From: Caldimonas caldifontis
Lineage (GTDB): Bacteria > Pseudomonadota > Gammaproteobacteria > Burkholderiales > Burkholderiaceae_C
Length of the DNA: 64,000 bases
Direction: 5' to 3'
Assembly: GCF_002930615.1 (NCBI RefSeq)
Contig: NZ_PSNX01000001.1
Coordinates: 288,681 to 352,680 of the forward strand
A model generated the notes under the pieces. The model did not search any database and had not been told where the DNA came from. It saw only the letters and a program-made list of their open reading frames with translations. Below, in pieces: positions 8,523 through 16,075 of the stretch (positions are counted from its first letter, which is position 1; the number at the start of each line of letters is the position of its first letter). The position numbers were made by a program, and so were the translations under genes.

Positions 8523-8529
8523 GCCGCGC

Positions 8530-9423
8530 ATGTCAGCACCTGCGTCCCCCTCGAAGCCGGCTTCCCTCAGAGCCCTGGACGAAACGGCCCTGCGCGCGCA
8601 GCTGCGCCGGCGCGGCCCTGTGCCCTGGCTCCACGGCGAAGTGGCGCGGCGCATGGCCGAGCGTCTGTCCATCGTGAAACAGCCTCCCACGCAGGTGCTG
8701 GACTGGTGGGCGACCAGCGGCGGGGGCGCGCAGAGCCTTCGCGCGGCCTGCCCGAGGGCCCGCATCCGCGCTGTCGAGCCCGCCGGGTTGCTTCCCGAAG
8801 CGCTGCCCTCCTGGTGGGAGCGCTTGCGGCGCCCATCCCGGTCCGCCTGGACCGAAGACGCGGTCCCTGCGGCGCAGGCCCATCTGGTCTGGGCCAACAT
8901 GATGCTGCACTGGGCGATCGACCCCATGCGGGTGATGCAACAGTGGCACCAGGCCCTGGCGGTGGAGGGCTTCGTCATGTTCTCCTGCTTTGGTCCGGAC
9001 ACCTTGCGCGAACTGCGTACCGTCTTTGCCGAGCAGGGATATGGCCCCATCGGCGTGGACTTCGTGGACATGCACGACCTGGGTGACATGCTGGTGCGCA
9101 CCGGGTTCGCCGACCCGGTGATGGACATGGAGACCCTCACCCTCACGTGGGATGACAGCACCCGCATGCTGTCGGAATTGCGTGAACTCGGTCACAACCT
9201 GCATCCCCAGCGCTTTGCGGGACTGCGCACGCCCCGCTGGCGCGACCGGTGGTTCGAACTGCTTGCGCGCCGGCCGGATGGGCGCTGGGGCCTGAGCTTC
9301 GAGATCGTTTATGGACATGCCTACAAGCCGGTCCCGCGCGTGAGGGTCACCGAACAGGCCCATGTGTCGTTGGACGACATGCGCACCATGGTGCGACGTG
9401 CGCGCTCGCCGGTCCGGGAATGA
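8530..9423 (+). CDS. bioC: BioC-like methyltransferase (biotin synthesis)
   Basis: Predicted class I SAM-dependent methyltransferase of 297 residues. BioC methylates malonyl-ACP so that it can enter fatty-acid elongation toward pimelate, the biotin precursor. A degenerate SAM motif I is visible in VLDWWATSGGGA; the WANMMLHW segment and MFSCFGPDTLREL are characteristic of BioC. Placement opposite comF next to the cox cluster is usual in Burkholderiales. No other biotin gene is in the window, so the name rests on protein motifs. A TATACT seven bases before the ATG suggests a leaderless transcript. Confidence 0.8.
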   Translation: MSAPASPSKPASLRALDETALRAQLRRRGPVPWLHGEVARRMAERLSIVKQPPTQVLDWWATSGGGAQSLRAACPRARIRAVEPAGLLPEALPSWWERLRRPSRSAWTEDAVPAAQAHLVWANMMLHWAIDPMRVMQQWHQALAVEGFVMFSCFGPDTLRELRTVFAEQGYGPIGVDFVDMHDLGDMLVRTGFADPVMDMETLTLTWDDSTRMLSELRELGHNLHPQRFAGLRTPRWRDRWFELLARRPDGRWGLSFEIVYGHAYKPVPRVRVTEQAHVSLDDMRTMVRRARSPVRE

Positions 9424-9427
9424 ACGC

Positions 9428-9474
9428 CGATCAATAGTTGGCGCAACGTCTTTCGCACCCACCTGCATTGATCG
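9428..9474. other. 8-bp inverted repeat after bioC
   Basis: CGATCAAT (9428-9435) and ATTGATCG (9467-9474) form a perfect 8-bp inverted repeat with a 31-nt spacer, directly after the bioC stop. It may be a large terminator stem or a pair of operator half-sites before the cox cluster. Confidence 0.35.
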
Positions 9475-9487
9475 CCCTCAAACGCCG

Positions 9488-9516
9488 TTGTGAGGGGGCT
9501 TTGCGGTAAGTTAAAC
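9488..9516 (+). promoter_or_regulatory. Weak candidate promoter of the DUF2244-cox operon
   Basis: TTGTGA (9488-9493), a 17-bp spacer and TTAAAC (9511-9516) lie about 80 bp before the first gene. The match is 4/6 and 3/6, so this is only a candidate. The 174-bp gap is the only sizeable one before the run of cox genes. Confidence 0.25.
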
Positions 9517-9597
9517 TCTCGCAGTTTGGTTGGGTTGGTGCCTCTAGGTCTGATGTCCGGGCCCTTTCCGAACCAGGTGAGTGGAGCAGTAGCACCC

Positions 9598-10119
9598 ATG
9601 GTGGCGGTCACCTCGGCTTGGAGTCCTCGCAATCGTCGGTTTCCTCAGGGGCCGACGCTGTCCGACGGCACCGGGACCCGCTGGATCCTCAAGCGCAACT
9701 GCTGTCTCACGCCACGCCAATTGCTGTGCATGTACGCGGTTCTGTGCGTGGTGTCATTCGGTGTGGGCTTGGGGTTCTGGGCGTCGGGAGCCCACCTGGT
9801 CCTGCCGTTTGCCTGGATCGAAATGGCCGGTGTCGGATTCGCCCTGTGGATCTATGCCCGTCATGCCCTGGATCGCGAAAGCATCGTGATCATTGGGGGG
9901 CGGGTGGAGGTCGAGCAGGAAGTGGCCGGGCGCGTGAGCCGCCTCAGCTTCGATGCCGCACATGTGCGCATCGATCAGCGTGGTGGCAGCGCGGGCTTGG
10001 TAGAGCTGTCGGCGGCGGGGCGGCGGGTGAGTGTCGGTCGTCACATCAGAGCTCAGCACCGCTCCCAACTCGCCGAGGAATTGCGCGCAGCCCTGCGCGG
10101 CTCGTACGGGCAGGGGTGA
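9598..10119 (+). CDS. DUF2244 family membrane protein
   Basis: Integral membrane protein of about 173 residues of unknown function, matching the DUF2244 family. Two hydrophobic segments lie close together (LCMYAVLCVVSFGVGLGF and LPFAWIEMAGVGFALWI), followed by a soluble C-terminal domain. The family is often encoded just upstream of cytochrome oxidase subunit II in beta-proteobacteria, as here, 20 bp before coxB. The start is uncertain: ATG at 9598 has a GGAG about 11 bases upstream, while ATG at 9553 and 9490 are also in frame. Confidence 0.75.
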   Translation: MVAVTSAWSPRNRRFPQGPTLSDGTGTRWILKRNCCLTPRQLLCMYAVLCVVSFGVGLGFWASGAHLVLPFAWIEMAGVGFALWIYARHALDRESIVIIGGRVEVEQEVAGRVSRLSFDAAHVRIDQRGGSAGLVELSAAGRRVSVGRHIRAQHRSQLAEELRAALRGSYGQG

Positions 10120-10139
10120 GCTGGGGTTTGGAAACTGAG

Positions 10140-11321
10140 ATGACCACGATGAAGATCATGAAAGCTCTTTGGCAGCAGGCGGGACGTGCGGGCCTTGGCC
10201 TGGGGGCCTGGCTGGCCTCCTCGGCCGCGCTGGCTTCCGTCAACAGTCTGCCTGGCGGCCCCGCCGTCAACCAGCTCAACCTGCACCCGCCCGTCACGCG
10301 CATCGCCGAAGAGCAGCATTTTCTGCACTGGATGATGCTGGTCATCTGCTTCGTGATCTTCGTCGGTGTCTTCTCGGTGATGTTCTATTCCATCCTGAAG
10401 CACCGCAAGTCGCTGGGCGCCAAGTCCGCCAGCTTCCACGAAAGCACCACCGTCGAGATCGTCTGGACGGTCGTGCCCTTCCTGATCGTGATCGGCATGG
10501 CCCTCCCGGCCACGAAAGTGGTGGTCGCGATGAAGGACACCACCAACGCCGACATCACGGTCAAGGCCACCGGCTACCAGTGGAAGTGGGGTTACGACTA
10601 CATCAACGGTGAAGGTGCCGGCGTGTCCTTCCTGTCCACGCTCGATGCCACCCACCGCCAGGCGTCCGATGCCGGTCAGCCTGTCGGCGACGACTACCTG
10701 CTCAAGGTTGACAACCCGCTGGTGGTGCCCGTCAACAAGAAGATCCGCGTCATCACCACGGCCAACGACGTGATCCACGCCTGGATGGTGCCTGCCTTCG
10801 GTGTGAAGCAGGATGCCATCCCCGGCTTCGTGCGTGACACCTGGTTCCGCGCCGAGAAGACCGGTGATTTCTATGGCCAATGTGCTGAGCTGTGCGGCAA
10901 GGAGCACGCCTACATGCCCATCCACGTCAAGGTCGTCACTGACGAGGAGTACAGCAAGTGGGTCGAAGAGCAGCAGAAGCTGATGCAGGCGCGCGCCGAT
11001 GATCCCACCAAGGTCTGGGAACTGGCCGACCTCGTGGCGCGCGGTGAGAAGGTCTATGCCGCCAACTGCGCGGCTTGCCACAAGGCCGACGGCTCGGGGG
11101 CTGGCCCCATCAAGGCGCTGGACGGCTCGGCCATCGTGCTCGATGCCGACAAGAGCAAGCAGATCAACATCCTCCTCAACGGTGCGGGCAACGGTGCGAT
11201 GCCGTCCTGGAAGCAGTTGAGCGACACCGAGATTGCCGCGGTGATCACCTATGTGAAGAACAGCTGGTCGAACAAGACCGGCACGCTGGTGCAGCCGGCT
11301 GAAATCACCGCCGCCCGCTGA
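10140..11321 (+). CDS. coxB: Cytochrome c oxidase subunit II with fused cytochrome c domain (caa3 type)
   Basis: Subunit II accepts electrons through the binuclear CuA centre and passes them to subunit I. The protein has 393 residues: a signal-like N-terminus (about 12-32), two membrane helices (about 63-85 and 107-128), then the periplasmic cupredoxin domain. CuA ligands are His213, Cys248, Cys252, His256 and Met259. A C-terminal cytochrome c domain carries CAACH at 310-314 for covalent heme c, making this a caa3-type enzyme. ATGs at 10149 and 10158 are alternative starts. It is followed by coxA after 24 bp. Confidence 0.97.
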   Translation: MTTMKIMKALWQQAGRAGLGLGAWLASSAALASVNSLPGGPAVNQLNLHPPVTRIAEEQHFLHWMMLVICFVIFVGVFSVMFYSILKHRKSLGAKSASFHESTTVEIVWTVVPFLIVIGMALPATKVVVAMKDTTNADITVKATGYQWKWGYDYINGEGAGVSFLSTLDATHRQASDAGQPVGDDYLLKVDNPLVVPVNKKIRVITTANDVIHAWMVPAFGVKQDAIPGFVRDTWFRAEKTGDFYGQCAELCGKEHAYMPIHVKVVTDEEYSKWVEEQQKLMQARADDPTKVWELADLVARGEKVYAANCAACHKADGSGAGPIKALDGSAIVLDADKSKQINILLNGAGNGAMPSWKQLSDTEIAAVITYVKNSWSNKTGTLVQPAEITAAR

Positions 11322-11345
11322 GCAGTTGAAGAAAGGACCGACAAC

Positions 11346-12995
11346 ATGAGTGCTGTTCTCGACAACCACGGTCATGCAGTAGGCGGCCACGCCCACGATG
11401 ACCATGCGCACGATCATCCGCATGGCTGGCGCCGCTGGGTGTTTGCCACCAACCACAAGGACATCGGCACCCTCTACCTGCTGTTCAGCTTTGCCATGCT
11501 GATGGTCGGCGGCGTCCTGGCACTGCTGATTCGTGCCGAGCTCTTCCAGCCCGGCCTGCAGGTCGTGAACCCTGAGCTCTTCAATCAGCTCACCACCATG
11601 CACGGCCTGATCATGGTGTTCGGCGCCATCATGCCGGCCTTCGTGGGCTTCGCGAACTGGATGATCCCGCTGCAGATCGGCGCCTCCGACATGGCGTTTG
11701 CGCGGATGAACAACTTCAGCTTCTGGCTGATGATCCCCGCGGCCATCATGCTGGTGGCATCGTTCTTCATGCCCGGTGGCGCGCCGGCGGCGGGTTGGAC
11801 GCTGTATGCGCCGCTCACGCTGCAGATGGGCCCCTCGATGGACGCGGCGATCTTCGCCATGCACATCATGGGCGCGAGCTCCATCATGGGCTCGATCAAC
11901 ATCATCGTGACCATCCTCAACATGCGTGCCCCGGGCATGACGCTGATGAAGATGCCGATGTTCTGCTGGACCTGGCTCATCACTGCCTACCTGCTGATTG
12001 CAGTGATTCCCGTGCTGGCCGGTGCCATCACGATGACCCTGACCGACCGCCATTTCGGCACGGCCTTCTTCAACCCGGCCGGCGGCGGCGATCCGGTGAT
12101 GTACCAGCACATCTTCTGGTTCTTCGGCCACCCCGAGGTCTACATCATGATCCTGCCGGCGTTTGGCATCATCAGCCACATCGTCCCGGCCTTCGCCCGC
12201 AAGCGCCTGTTCGGATATACCTCGATGGTGTATGCCACGGCTTCCATTGCCATCCTGTCGTTCATCGTGTGGGCCCACCACATGTTCACGACGGGCATGC
12301 CGGTGACCGGTCAGCTCTTCTTCATGTACGCGACCATGCTGATCGCCGTGCCCACGGGTGTGAAGATCTTCAACTGGATTGCGACCATGTGGCGCGGCTC
12401 GATGACCTTCGAGACGCCCATGCTGTTCGCTGTCGGCTTCATCTTCGTGTTCACGATGGGGGGCTTCACCGGCCTGATCCTGTCGGTGGCGCCGATCGAC
12501 ATCCAGCTGCAGGACACCTACTACGTCGTGGCGCACTTCCACTACGTGCTGGTGGCCGGCTCGCTCTACGCCCTGTTTGCCGGCTTTTACTACTGGGCGC
12601 CCAAGTGGACCGGCGTGATGTATTCCGAGACCCGCGGCAAGATCCATTTCTGGGGCTCGCTGATCTTCTTCAACATCACCTTCTTCCCGATGCACTTCCT
12701 GGGTCTGGCCGGCATGCCCCGCCGCTATGCCGACTACCCCATGCAGTTCGCCGACTTCAACGCGATCGCCTCGGTGGGCGCCTTCGGCTTCGGCCTGATG
12801 CAGGTGTACTTCTTCGTCTTCATCGTGCTGCCGGCCATGATGGGCAAGGGCGAGAAGGCGCCGCAGCGCCCCTGGAATGACCCCGACGGCCAGGGTGCCG
12901 AGGGCCTGGAATGGGAAGTGCCGTCGCCGGCCCCCTTCCACACCTTCGAGAACCCGCCGAAGCTGAATGCCGCTGCCACGAAAGTGGTGGGCTGA
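11346..12995 (+). CDS. coxA: Cytochrome c oxidase subunit I
   Basis: Catalytic heme-copper subunit (heme a, heme a3-CuB) that reduces O2 to water and pumps protons across the inner membrane. The 549-residue protein has about 12 membrane helices. HPEVY marks the CuB His-Tyr cross-link region, the HH pair lies in WAHHMFTTG, and the heme ligands lie in AHFHYVL. The N-terminus before the first helix is unusually His-rich, with eight His between residues 8 and 26. The AAGAAAGGA Shine-Dalgarno precedes the ATG. The small assembly gene at 13023 follows. Confidence 0.98.
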   Translation: MSAVLDNHGHAVGGHAHDDHAHDHPHGWRRWVFATNHKDIGTLYLLFSFAMLMVGGVLALLIRAELFQPGLQVVNPELFNQLTTMHGLIMVFGAIMPAFVGFANWMIPLQIGASDMAFARMNNFSFWLMIPAAIMLVASFFMPGGAPAAGWTLYAPLTLQMGPSMDAAIFAMHIMGASSIMGSINIIVTILNMRAPGMTLMKMPMFCWTWLITAYLLIAVIPVLAGAITMTLTDRHFGTAFFNPAGGGDPVMYQHIFWFFGHPEVYIMILPAFGIISHIVPAFARKRLFGYTSMVYATASIAILSFIVWAHHMFTTGMPVTGQLFFMYATMLIAVPTGVKIFNWIATMWRGSMTFETPMLFAVGFIFVFTMGGFTGLILSVAPIDIQLQDTYYVVAHFHYVLVAGSLYALFAGFYYWAPKWTGVMYSETRGKIHFWGSLIFFNITFFPMHFLGLAGMPRRYADYPMQFADFNAIASVGAFGFGLMQVYFFVFIVLPAMMGKGEKAPQRPWNDPDGQGAEGLEWEVPSPAPFHTFENPPKLNAAATKVVG

Positions 12996-13022
12996 GCCTG
13001 ACACGGGAGAGGAGCACGCACG

Positions 13023-13133
13023 ATGAACGAAGATCAGCGCAAACGCAATGTCCGTCTGGGCCTGATCCTGGCGAGCGTTGTGGCCGCCTTCTTCATCGGA
13101 TTCATCGTGCGCATGACCTATTTCGGTGGTTGA
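13023..13133 (+). CDS. Small (36 aa) membrane protein, cytochrome oxidase small assembly protein type
   Basis: This short frame starts with ATG after a GGGAGAGGAG Shine-Dalgarno and encodes a charged N-terminus (MNEDQRKRN) followed by one membrane helix (about residues 11-30) ending RMTYFGG. It sits between coxA (27 bp upstream) and ctaG. That is where Burkholderiales carry a tiny protein annotated as a cytochrome oxidase small assembly protein. The strong ribosome binding site and tight placement argue that it is real; the mechanism is unknown. Confidence 0.8.
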   Translation: MNEDQRKRNVRLGLILASVVAAFFIGFIVRMTYFGG

Positions 13134-13137
13134 GCGC

Positions 13138-13770
13138 ATGACGAGCCCCAACGAATCTGGCCGCCAAGCCATCCGCCGCGACAATCGGCGCATGGTGGGC
13201 AAGCTGCTGGTCGTCACGGTGGCGATGTTCGGCTTCGGCTACGCCTTGGTGCCGATGTACCAGGCCATCTGCGATGCACTGGGCATCAACGTTCTTTCGT
13301 TGAGCGAGCGCCTCGTGCCGGGCAATGCGTCGCACCGTGCCACGGCCGTGAACACGCAGGTCGATACATCCCGCACCATCACGGTCGAATTCGATGCGAA
13401 CGCCCGCGGGCCGTGGGATTTCAAGCCGGCCATGCGCTCGATCACCGTGCATCCCGGCGAGATGGCCACGGTCATGTACGAATTCCGCAACGTGCAGAAC
13501 CGCACCATGGCCGCGCAGGCGATCCCGAGCTACGCCCCGAAGCAGGCCACGGCGCACTTCAACAAGCTTGAGTGCTTCTGCTTCAACGAGTACATGCTGC
13601 AGCCGGGCGAGTCCAAGCAGTGGCCGGTCGTGTTCGTGATCGACCCCAAGCTGCCGCGTGACGTAACGACCATCACGCTCTCGTACACCTTCTTCGAGGT
13701 GGGTGGCCGCGTGCCGGCGGCGCCGGCGGGTTTCCAGTCGGCGGCCCCGGCGCAGGAGCCTCGTTCATGA
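13138..13770 (+). CDS. ctaG: Cytochrome c oxidase assembly protein CtaG/Cox11
   Basis: Membrane-anchored copper chaperone that delivers copper to the CuB site of subunit I. The 210-residue protein has one N-terminal helix (about 21-40) and a periplasmic immunoglobulin-like domain. The copper-binding CFCF motif has Cys146 and Cys148; a further cysteine is in YQAICDALG (Cys45), which is conserved in Cox11. The chosen ATG is four bases after the small gene's stop; a GTG at 13126 overlapping that gene is less likely. It overlaps the next gene by ATGA. Confidence 0.95.
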   Translation: MTSPNESGRQAIRRDNRRMVGKLLVVTVAMFGFGYALVPMYQAICDALGINVLSLSERLVPGNASHRATAVNTQVDTSRTITVEFDANARGPWDFKPAMRSITVHPGEMATVMYEFRNVQNRTMAAQAIPSYAPKQATAHFNKLECFCFNEYMLQPGESKQWPVVFVIDPKLPRDVTTITLSYTFFEVGGRVPAAPAGFQSAAPAQEPRS

Positions 13771-14021
13771 ACGTGCCGCAGCGCCCCGGAGCCGACCTGC
13801 GCGAGGCCGTGCAGCGTCGGGGTTCGCTGCCGCAGACCGTCAAGGCGGTCTTGTGGTCGTTCTTCGGCGTGCGCCGATCGGTGGACCACGCCGAGGACGT
13901 GAGCAAGCTCAACCCCGTTCACGTGGTGATCGTGGGGCTGACCCTCGCAGCACTGTTCGTCCTGGGTCTGGTGGCACTGGTGAACTGGGTGATCGGCAGT
14001 GGAGTGGCTGCCGGGTATTGA
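13767..14021 (+). CDS. DUF2970 family small membrane protein
   Basis: An 84-residue protein of unknown function matching the DUF2970 family. The N-terminal half holds the conserved QTVKAVLWSFFGVRR segment, and a single membrane helix follows (about 52-75). Its start overlaps the ctaG stop (ATGA), so it is co-translated inside the cytochrome oxidase operon. The family is found at this position in many beta-proteobacteria, suggesting a structural or assembly role in the oxidase that has not been demonstrated. Confidence 0.85.
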   Translation: MNVPQRPGADLREAVQRRGSLPQTVKAVLWSFFGVRRSVDHAEDVSKLNPVHVVIVGLTLAALFVLGLVALVNWVIGSGVAAGY

Positions 14022-14035
14022 TGGCGAATGAACAA

Positions 14036-14054
14036 GCCTCGTCGAGGACGAGGC
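14036..14054 (+). other. Hairpin in the coxC leader
   Basis: GCCTCGTC (14036-14043) pairs with GACGAGGC (14047-14054) around a GAG loop, 31 bp before the coxC ATG and upstream of its TTAGGAG Shine-Dalgarno. It may set relative coxC expression or transcript stability within the operon. Confidence 0.4.
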
Positions 14055-14085
14055 CAAGGATCGAGAAGAGTTCTTAGGAGAAAAC

Positions 14086-14970
14086 ATGTCGGCAGCGACA
14101 CATCAGGGCCAGACGCCTTATTACTTCGTTCCCGGGCCCTCGCGGCACCCGGTCATGGCCGCCATCGGCCTGTTCTTCGTGATCCTGGGGGCGGGGCAGT
14201 GGATCAACGGCCACAGCTGGGGCGCCTATTCGCTGCTCTTCGGTCTGTTGTGGTGGGCCGTGGTCCTGTTCCAGTGGTTTGGCGATGCCATCCGTGAGAG
14301 CGAGAACGGCCTGTACAGCGATCGCATCGATGTGTCCTTCCGCTGGAGCATGAGCTGGTTCATCTTCTCGGAAGTGATGTTCTTCGCAGCTTTCTTCGGC
14401 GCCTTGTACTGGGCACGCGTTCACGCGGTCCCGATGCTGGCCAACCTCGATCACCAGATCCTGTGGCCGGACTTCAAGGCCCTGTGGCCCAGCGCAGCTC
14501 CCGGTGTCACCGCTTCACCGGCGGGTACGGTGGAGCCTTTCCAGACCATGGGCCCGTTCTGGCTGCCCACGATCAATACCGCGTTGCTGCTGAGCTCGGG
14601 GGTGACGCTGACCATTGCGCATCACGCGCTGCGTGAGGGGCATCGTGCCAAGACCATCGCCTTCATGTGGGTGACGGTTCTCCTCGGCCTGATCTTCCTG
14701 TTCGTGCAGGGCTATGAATACATGCACGCCTACAGGGACCTGAACCTCAAGCTGTCGTCGGGCATCTACGGCTCCACCTTCTTCATGCTGACGGGCTTCC
14801 ACGGCTTCCACGTGTTCGTGGGCATGCTGATGCTGCTGTTCATCACGCTGCGTCTGCACAAGGGTCATTTCACGCCGGAGCGTCACTTCGGCTTCGAAGG
14901 AGCCGCCTGGTACTGGCACTTCGTGGACGTGGTGTGGCTGGGCCTGTACGTGGTGGTGTACTGGATGTAA
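14086..14970 (+). CDS. coxC: Cytochrome c oxidase subunit III
   Basis: Core subunit III of the heme-copper oxidase, 294 residues with about seven membrane helices. It binds lipids and stabilises subunit I. Typical segments include PGPSRHPVMAAIG, WFIFSEVMFFAAFFGALYW, FHGFHVFVG and the C-terminal YWHFVDVVWLGLYVVVYW. A TTAGGAGAAAAC Shine-Dalgarno precedes the ATG. It is the last structural gene of the oxidase operon and is followed by a strong hairpin at 15012-15036. Confidence 0.98.
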   Translation: MSAATHQGQTPYYFVPGPSRHPVMAAIGLFFVILGAGQWINGHSWGAYSLLFGLLWWAVVLFQWFGDAIRESENGLYSDRIDVSFRWSMSWFIFSEVMFFAAFFGALYWARVHAVPMLANLDHQILWPDFKALWPSAAPGVTASPAGTVEPFQTMGPFWLPTINTALLLSSGVTLTIAHHALREGHRAKTIAFMWVTVLLGLIFLFVQGYEYMHAYRDLNLKLSSGIYGSTFFMLTGFHGFHVFVGMLMLLFITLRLHKGHFTPERHFGFEGAAWYWHFVDVVWLGLYVVVYWM

Positions 14971-15011
14971 CGACCGTCGTGGCGCCCGTCACAGGGGCCG
15001 CCCGAAACGAC

Positions 15012-15041
15012 AACGCCGCTGCGGTGCAGCGGCGTTTGTTC
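15012..15041 (+). terminator. Intrinsic terminator after coxC
   Basis: AACGCCGCTGC (15012-15022) and GCAGCGGCGTT (15026-15036) make a perfect 11-bp stem with a 3-nt loop, followed by TGTTCTT. It sits between converging coxC and the DUF2909 gene and may stop transcription from both sides. Confidence 0.8.
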
Positions 15042-15068
15042 TTGAGGAAAACAGATTTCAGTGAGAGC

Positions 15069-15290
15069 TTACTTGATCACCGGCACGCCCGTCGGCTGGA
15101 TCCAGCCCAGCTGGTAGGCCACCAGGATGCAGATGAACAGCACGACGGACAGGCCCACCCGCAGGCCCAGTGAACGCACCATGTTGTTCGTCTTGGGCTT
15201 GCCATCGCGGCCGTCCTTCATCATGAAGACCAGGGCCGAGGCCAGACTGGCCAGGATGAGCACGAACGCGACGACGATGAAGAGTTTCAT
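15069..15290 (-). CDS. Twin-transmembrane small protein (DUF2909 type)
   Basis: A 73-residue protein with two membrane helices (about 2-23 and 43-64) separated by a charged loop containing KDGRDGKPKTNNMVR. It resembles the DUF2909 twin-transmembrane proteins found next to SURF1 in beta-proteobacteria. Function is unknown; context suggests oxidase biogenesis. The frame extends upstream to 15530 but that part is antisense to SURF1. The ATG at 15290 has CATAAT seven bases before it and no Shine-Dalgarno, so a leaderless message is likely. SURF1 starts 29 bp away in the other direction. Confidence 0.85.
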   Translation of the reverse strand: MKLFIVVAFVLILASLASALVFMMKDGRDGKPKTNNMVRSLGLRVGLSVVLFICILVAYQLGWIQPTGVPVIK

Positions 15291-15296
15291 GGTCTC

Positions 15297-15303
15297 GATT
15301 ATG
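15297..15303. promoter_or_regulatory. Overlapping divergent -10 boxes between the DUF2909 gene and SURF1
   Basis: The seven bases GATTATG read as GATTAT on the + strand (17 bases before the SURF1 ATG) and as CATAAT on the - strand (seven bases before the DUF2909 ATG). The + side leaves room for a GGGAG Shine-Dalgarno; the - side does not. Confidence 0.4.
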
Positions 15304-15319
15304 CGCCTGGGAGCGTGGC

Positions 15320-16075
15320 ATGGCTGAGGCTGTGGCCTCCAGACGCTGGCGAGCGGCTGTGGTGCTTGCAGCCACCCTGGTGGGGATTGGCGTGACGGCC
15401 TCGCTCGGACGGTGGCAGCTTGACCGCGCAGCCCAGAAGGAGGCACTTCAGTCGGCCTTGCGTGCGCAGGCGACCCTGCCACCCCTGTCACTGAACGACG
15501 TGGCCACGCCACCCGATGCCACTCCGGCATGGCTGCACCGCCCGGCGGTGGTGCGTGGGCGGTGGCTGCCCGAGCACACCGTGTACCTCGACAACCGGCA
15601 GATGCAGGGCCCCCAGCCAGGGTTTTTCGTACTCACCGCCCTACAGCTCGAGGGGCGAGAGGATGTGATCATCGTCCAGCGTGGATGGGTGGCACGCGAC
15701 GTGGTCGATCGCACCCGGGTGCCGGAGGTGGCCACGCCCAGGGAGGAGACCGTGACCCTGGCGGGGCGGATTGCCCCGCCGCCGGCCAAGCTCTATCAGT
15801 TCTCGGCCCAGGAGTCCGGCGCGATTCGGCAAAATCTCGATCTGACGCAGTTTGCGCAAGAAGTTCGCCGGCCGGTGTGGCCGGTCACCCTCGTCCAGAC
15901 CGAGCCCACGAGCCCTGGGGCCGCCGACGGCCTGCTGCGGCAGTGGCCTGAACCCTCGGTGGACGTTCACAAGCACTACGGCTATGCGTTCCAGTGGTTC
16001 GCGCTGTGTGCACTGATGGCAGGTTTGTATGTCTGGTTCCAAATCCTCCGCCCCCGCCGACAGCGCGGCGCCTGA
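15320..16075 (+). CDS. SURF1 family cytochrome oxidase biogenesis protein
   Basis: SURF1 (Shy1) proteins help insert heme a into oxidase subunit I. The 251-residue protein has a membrane helix at each end (about 11-30 and 225-243) and a periplasmic loop. Family motifs include LGRWQLDRAAQK, the YLDNRQMQGPQPGFFVLTAL block and the C-terminal HKHYGYAFQWFALC segment with a conserved histidine. A GGGAG Shine-Dalgarno precedes the ATG. Its 3' end overlaps the next gene by 47 bp in another frame. It opens the assembly-factor operon SURF1 to sco. Confidence 0.93.
   Translation: MAEAVASRRWRAAVVLAATLVGIGVTASLGRWQLDRAAQKEALQSALRAQATLPPLSLNDVATPPDATPAWLHRPAVVRGRWLPEHTVYLDNRQMQGPQPGFFVLTALQLEGREDVIIVQRGWVARDVVDRTRVPEVATPREETVTLAGRIAPPPAKLYQFSAQESGAIRQNLDLTQFAQEVRRPVWPVTLVQTEPTSPGAADGLLRQWPEPSVDVHKHYGYAFQWFALCALMAGLYVWFQILRPRRQRGA

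Noticed and set aside
10053..13217. Long minus-strand open frame (over 1000 codons) opposite coxB and coxA
   Set aside because: It is antisense to two well-supported genes, rich in His, Asp, Gly and Arg as expected from reverse reading of GC-rich DNA, and shows no domain. The same reasoning removes similar frames opposite dnaE2 (29841-33068) and the P-type ATPase (20852-23593).
14021..14077. 18-codon open frame starting on the DUF2970 stop (TGATG)
   Set aside because: The product is short, basic and polar with no family resemblance, and its sequence is explained by the hairpin in the coxC leader.
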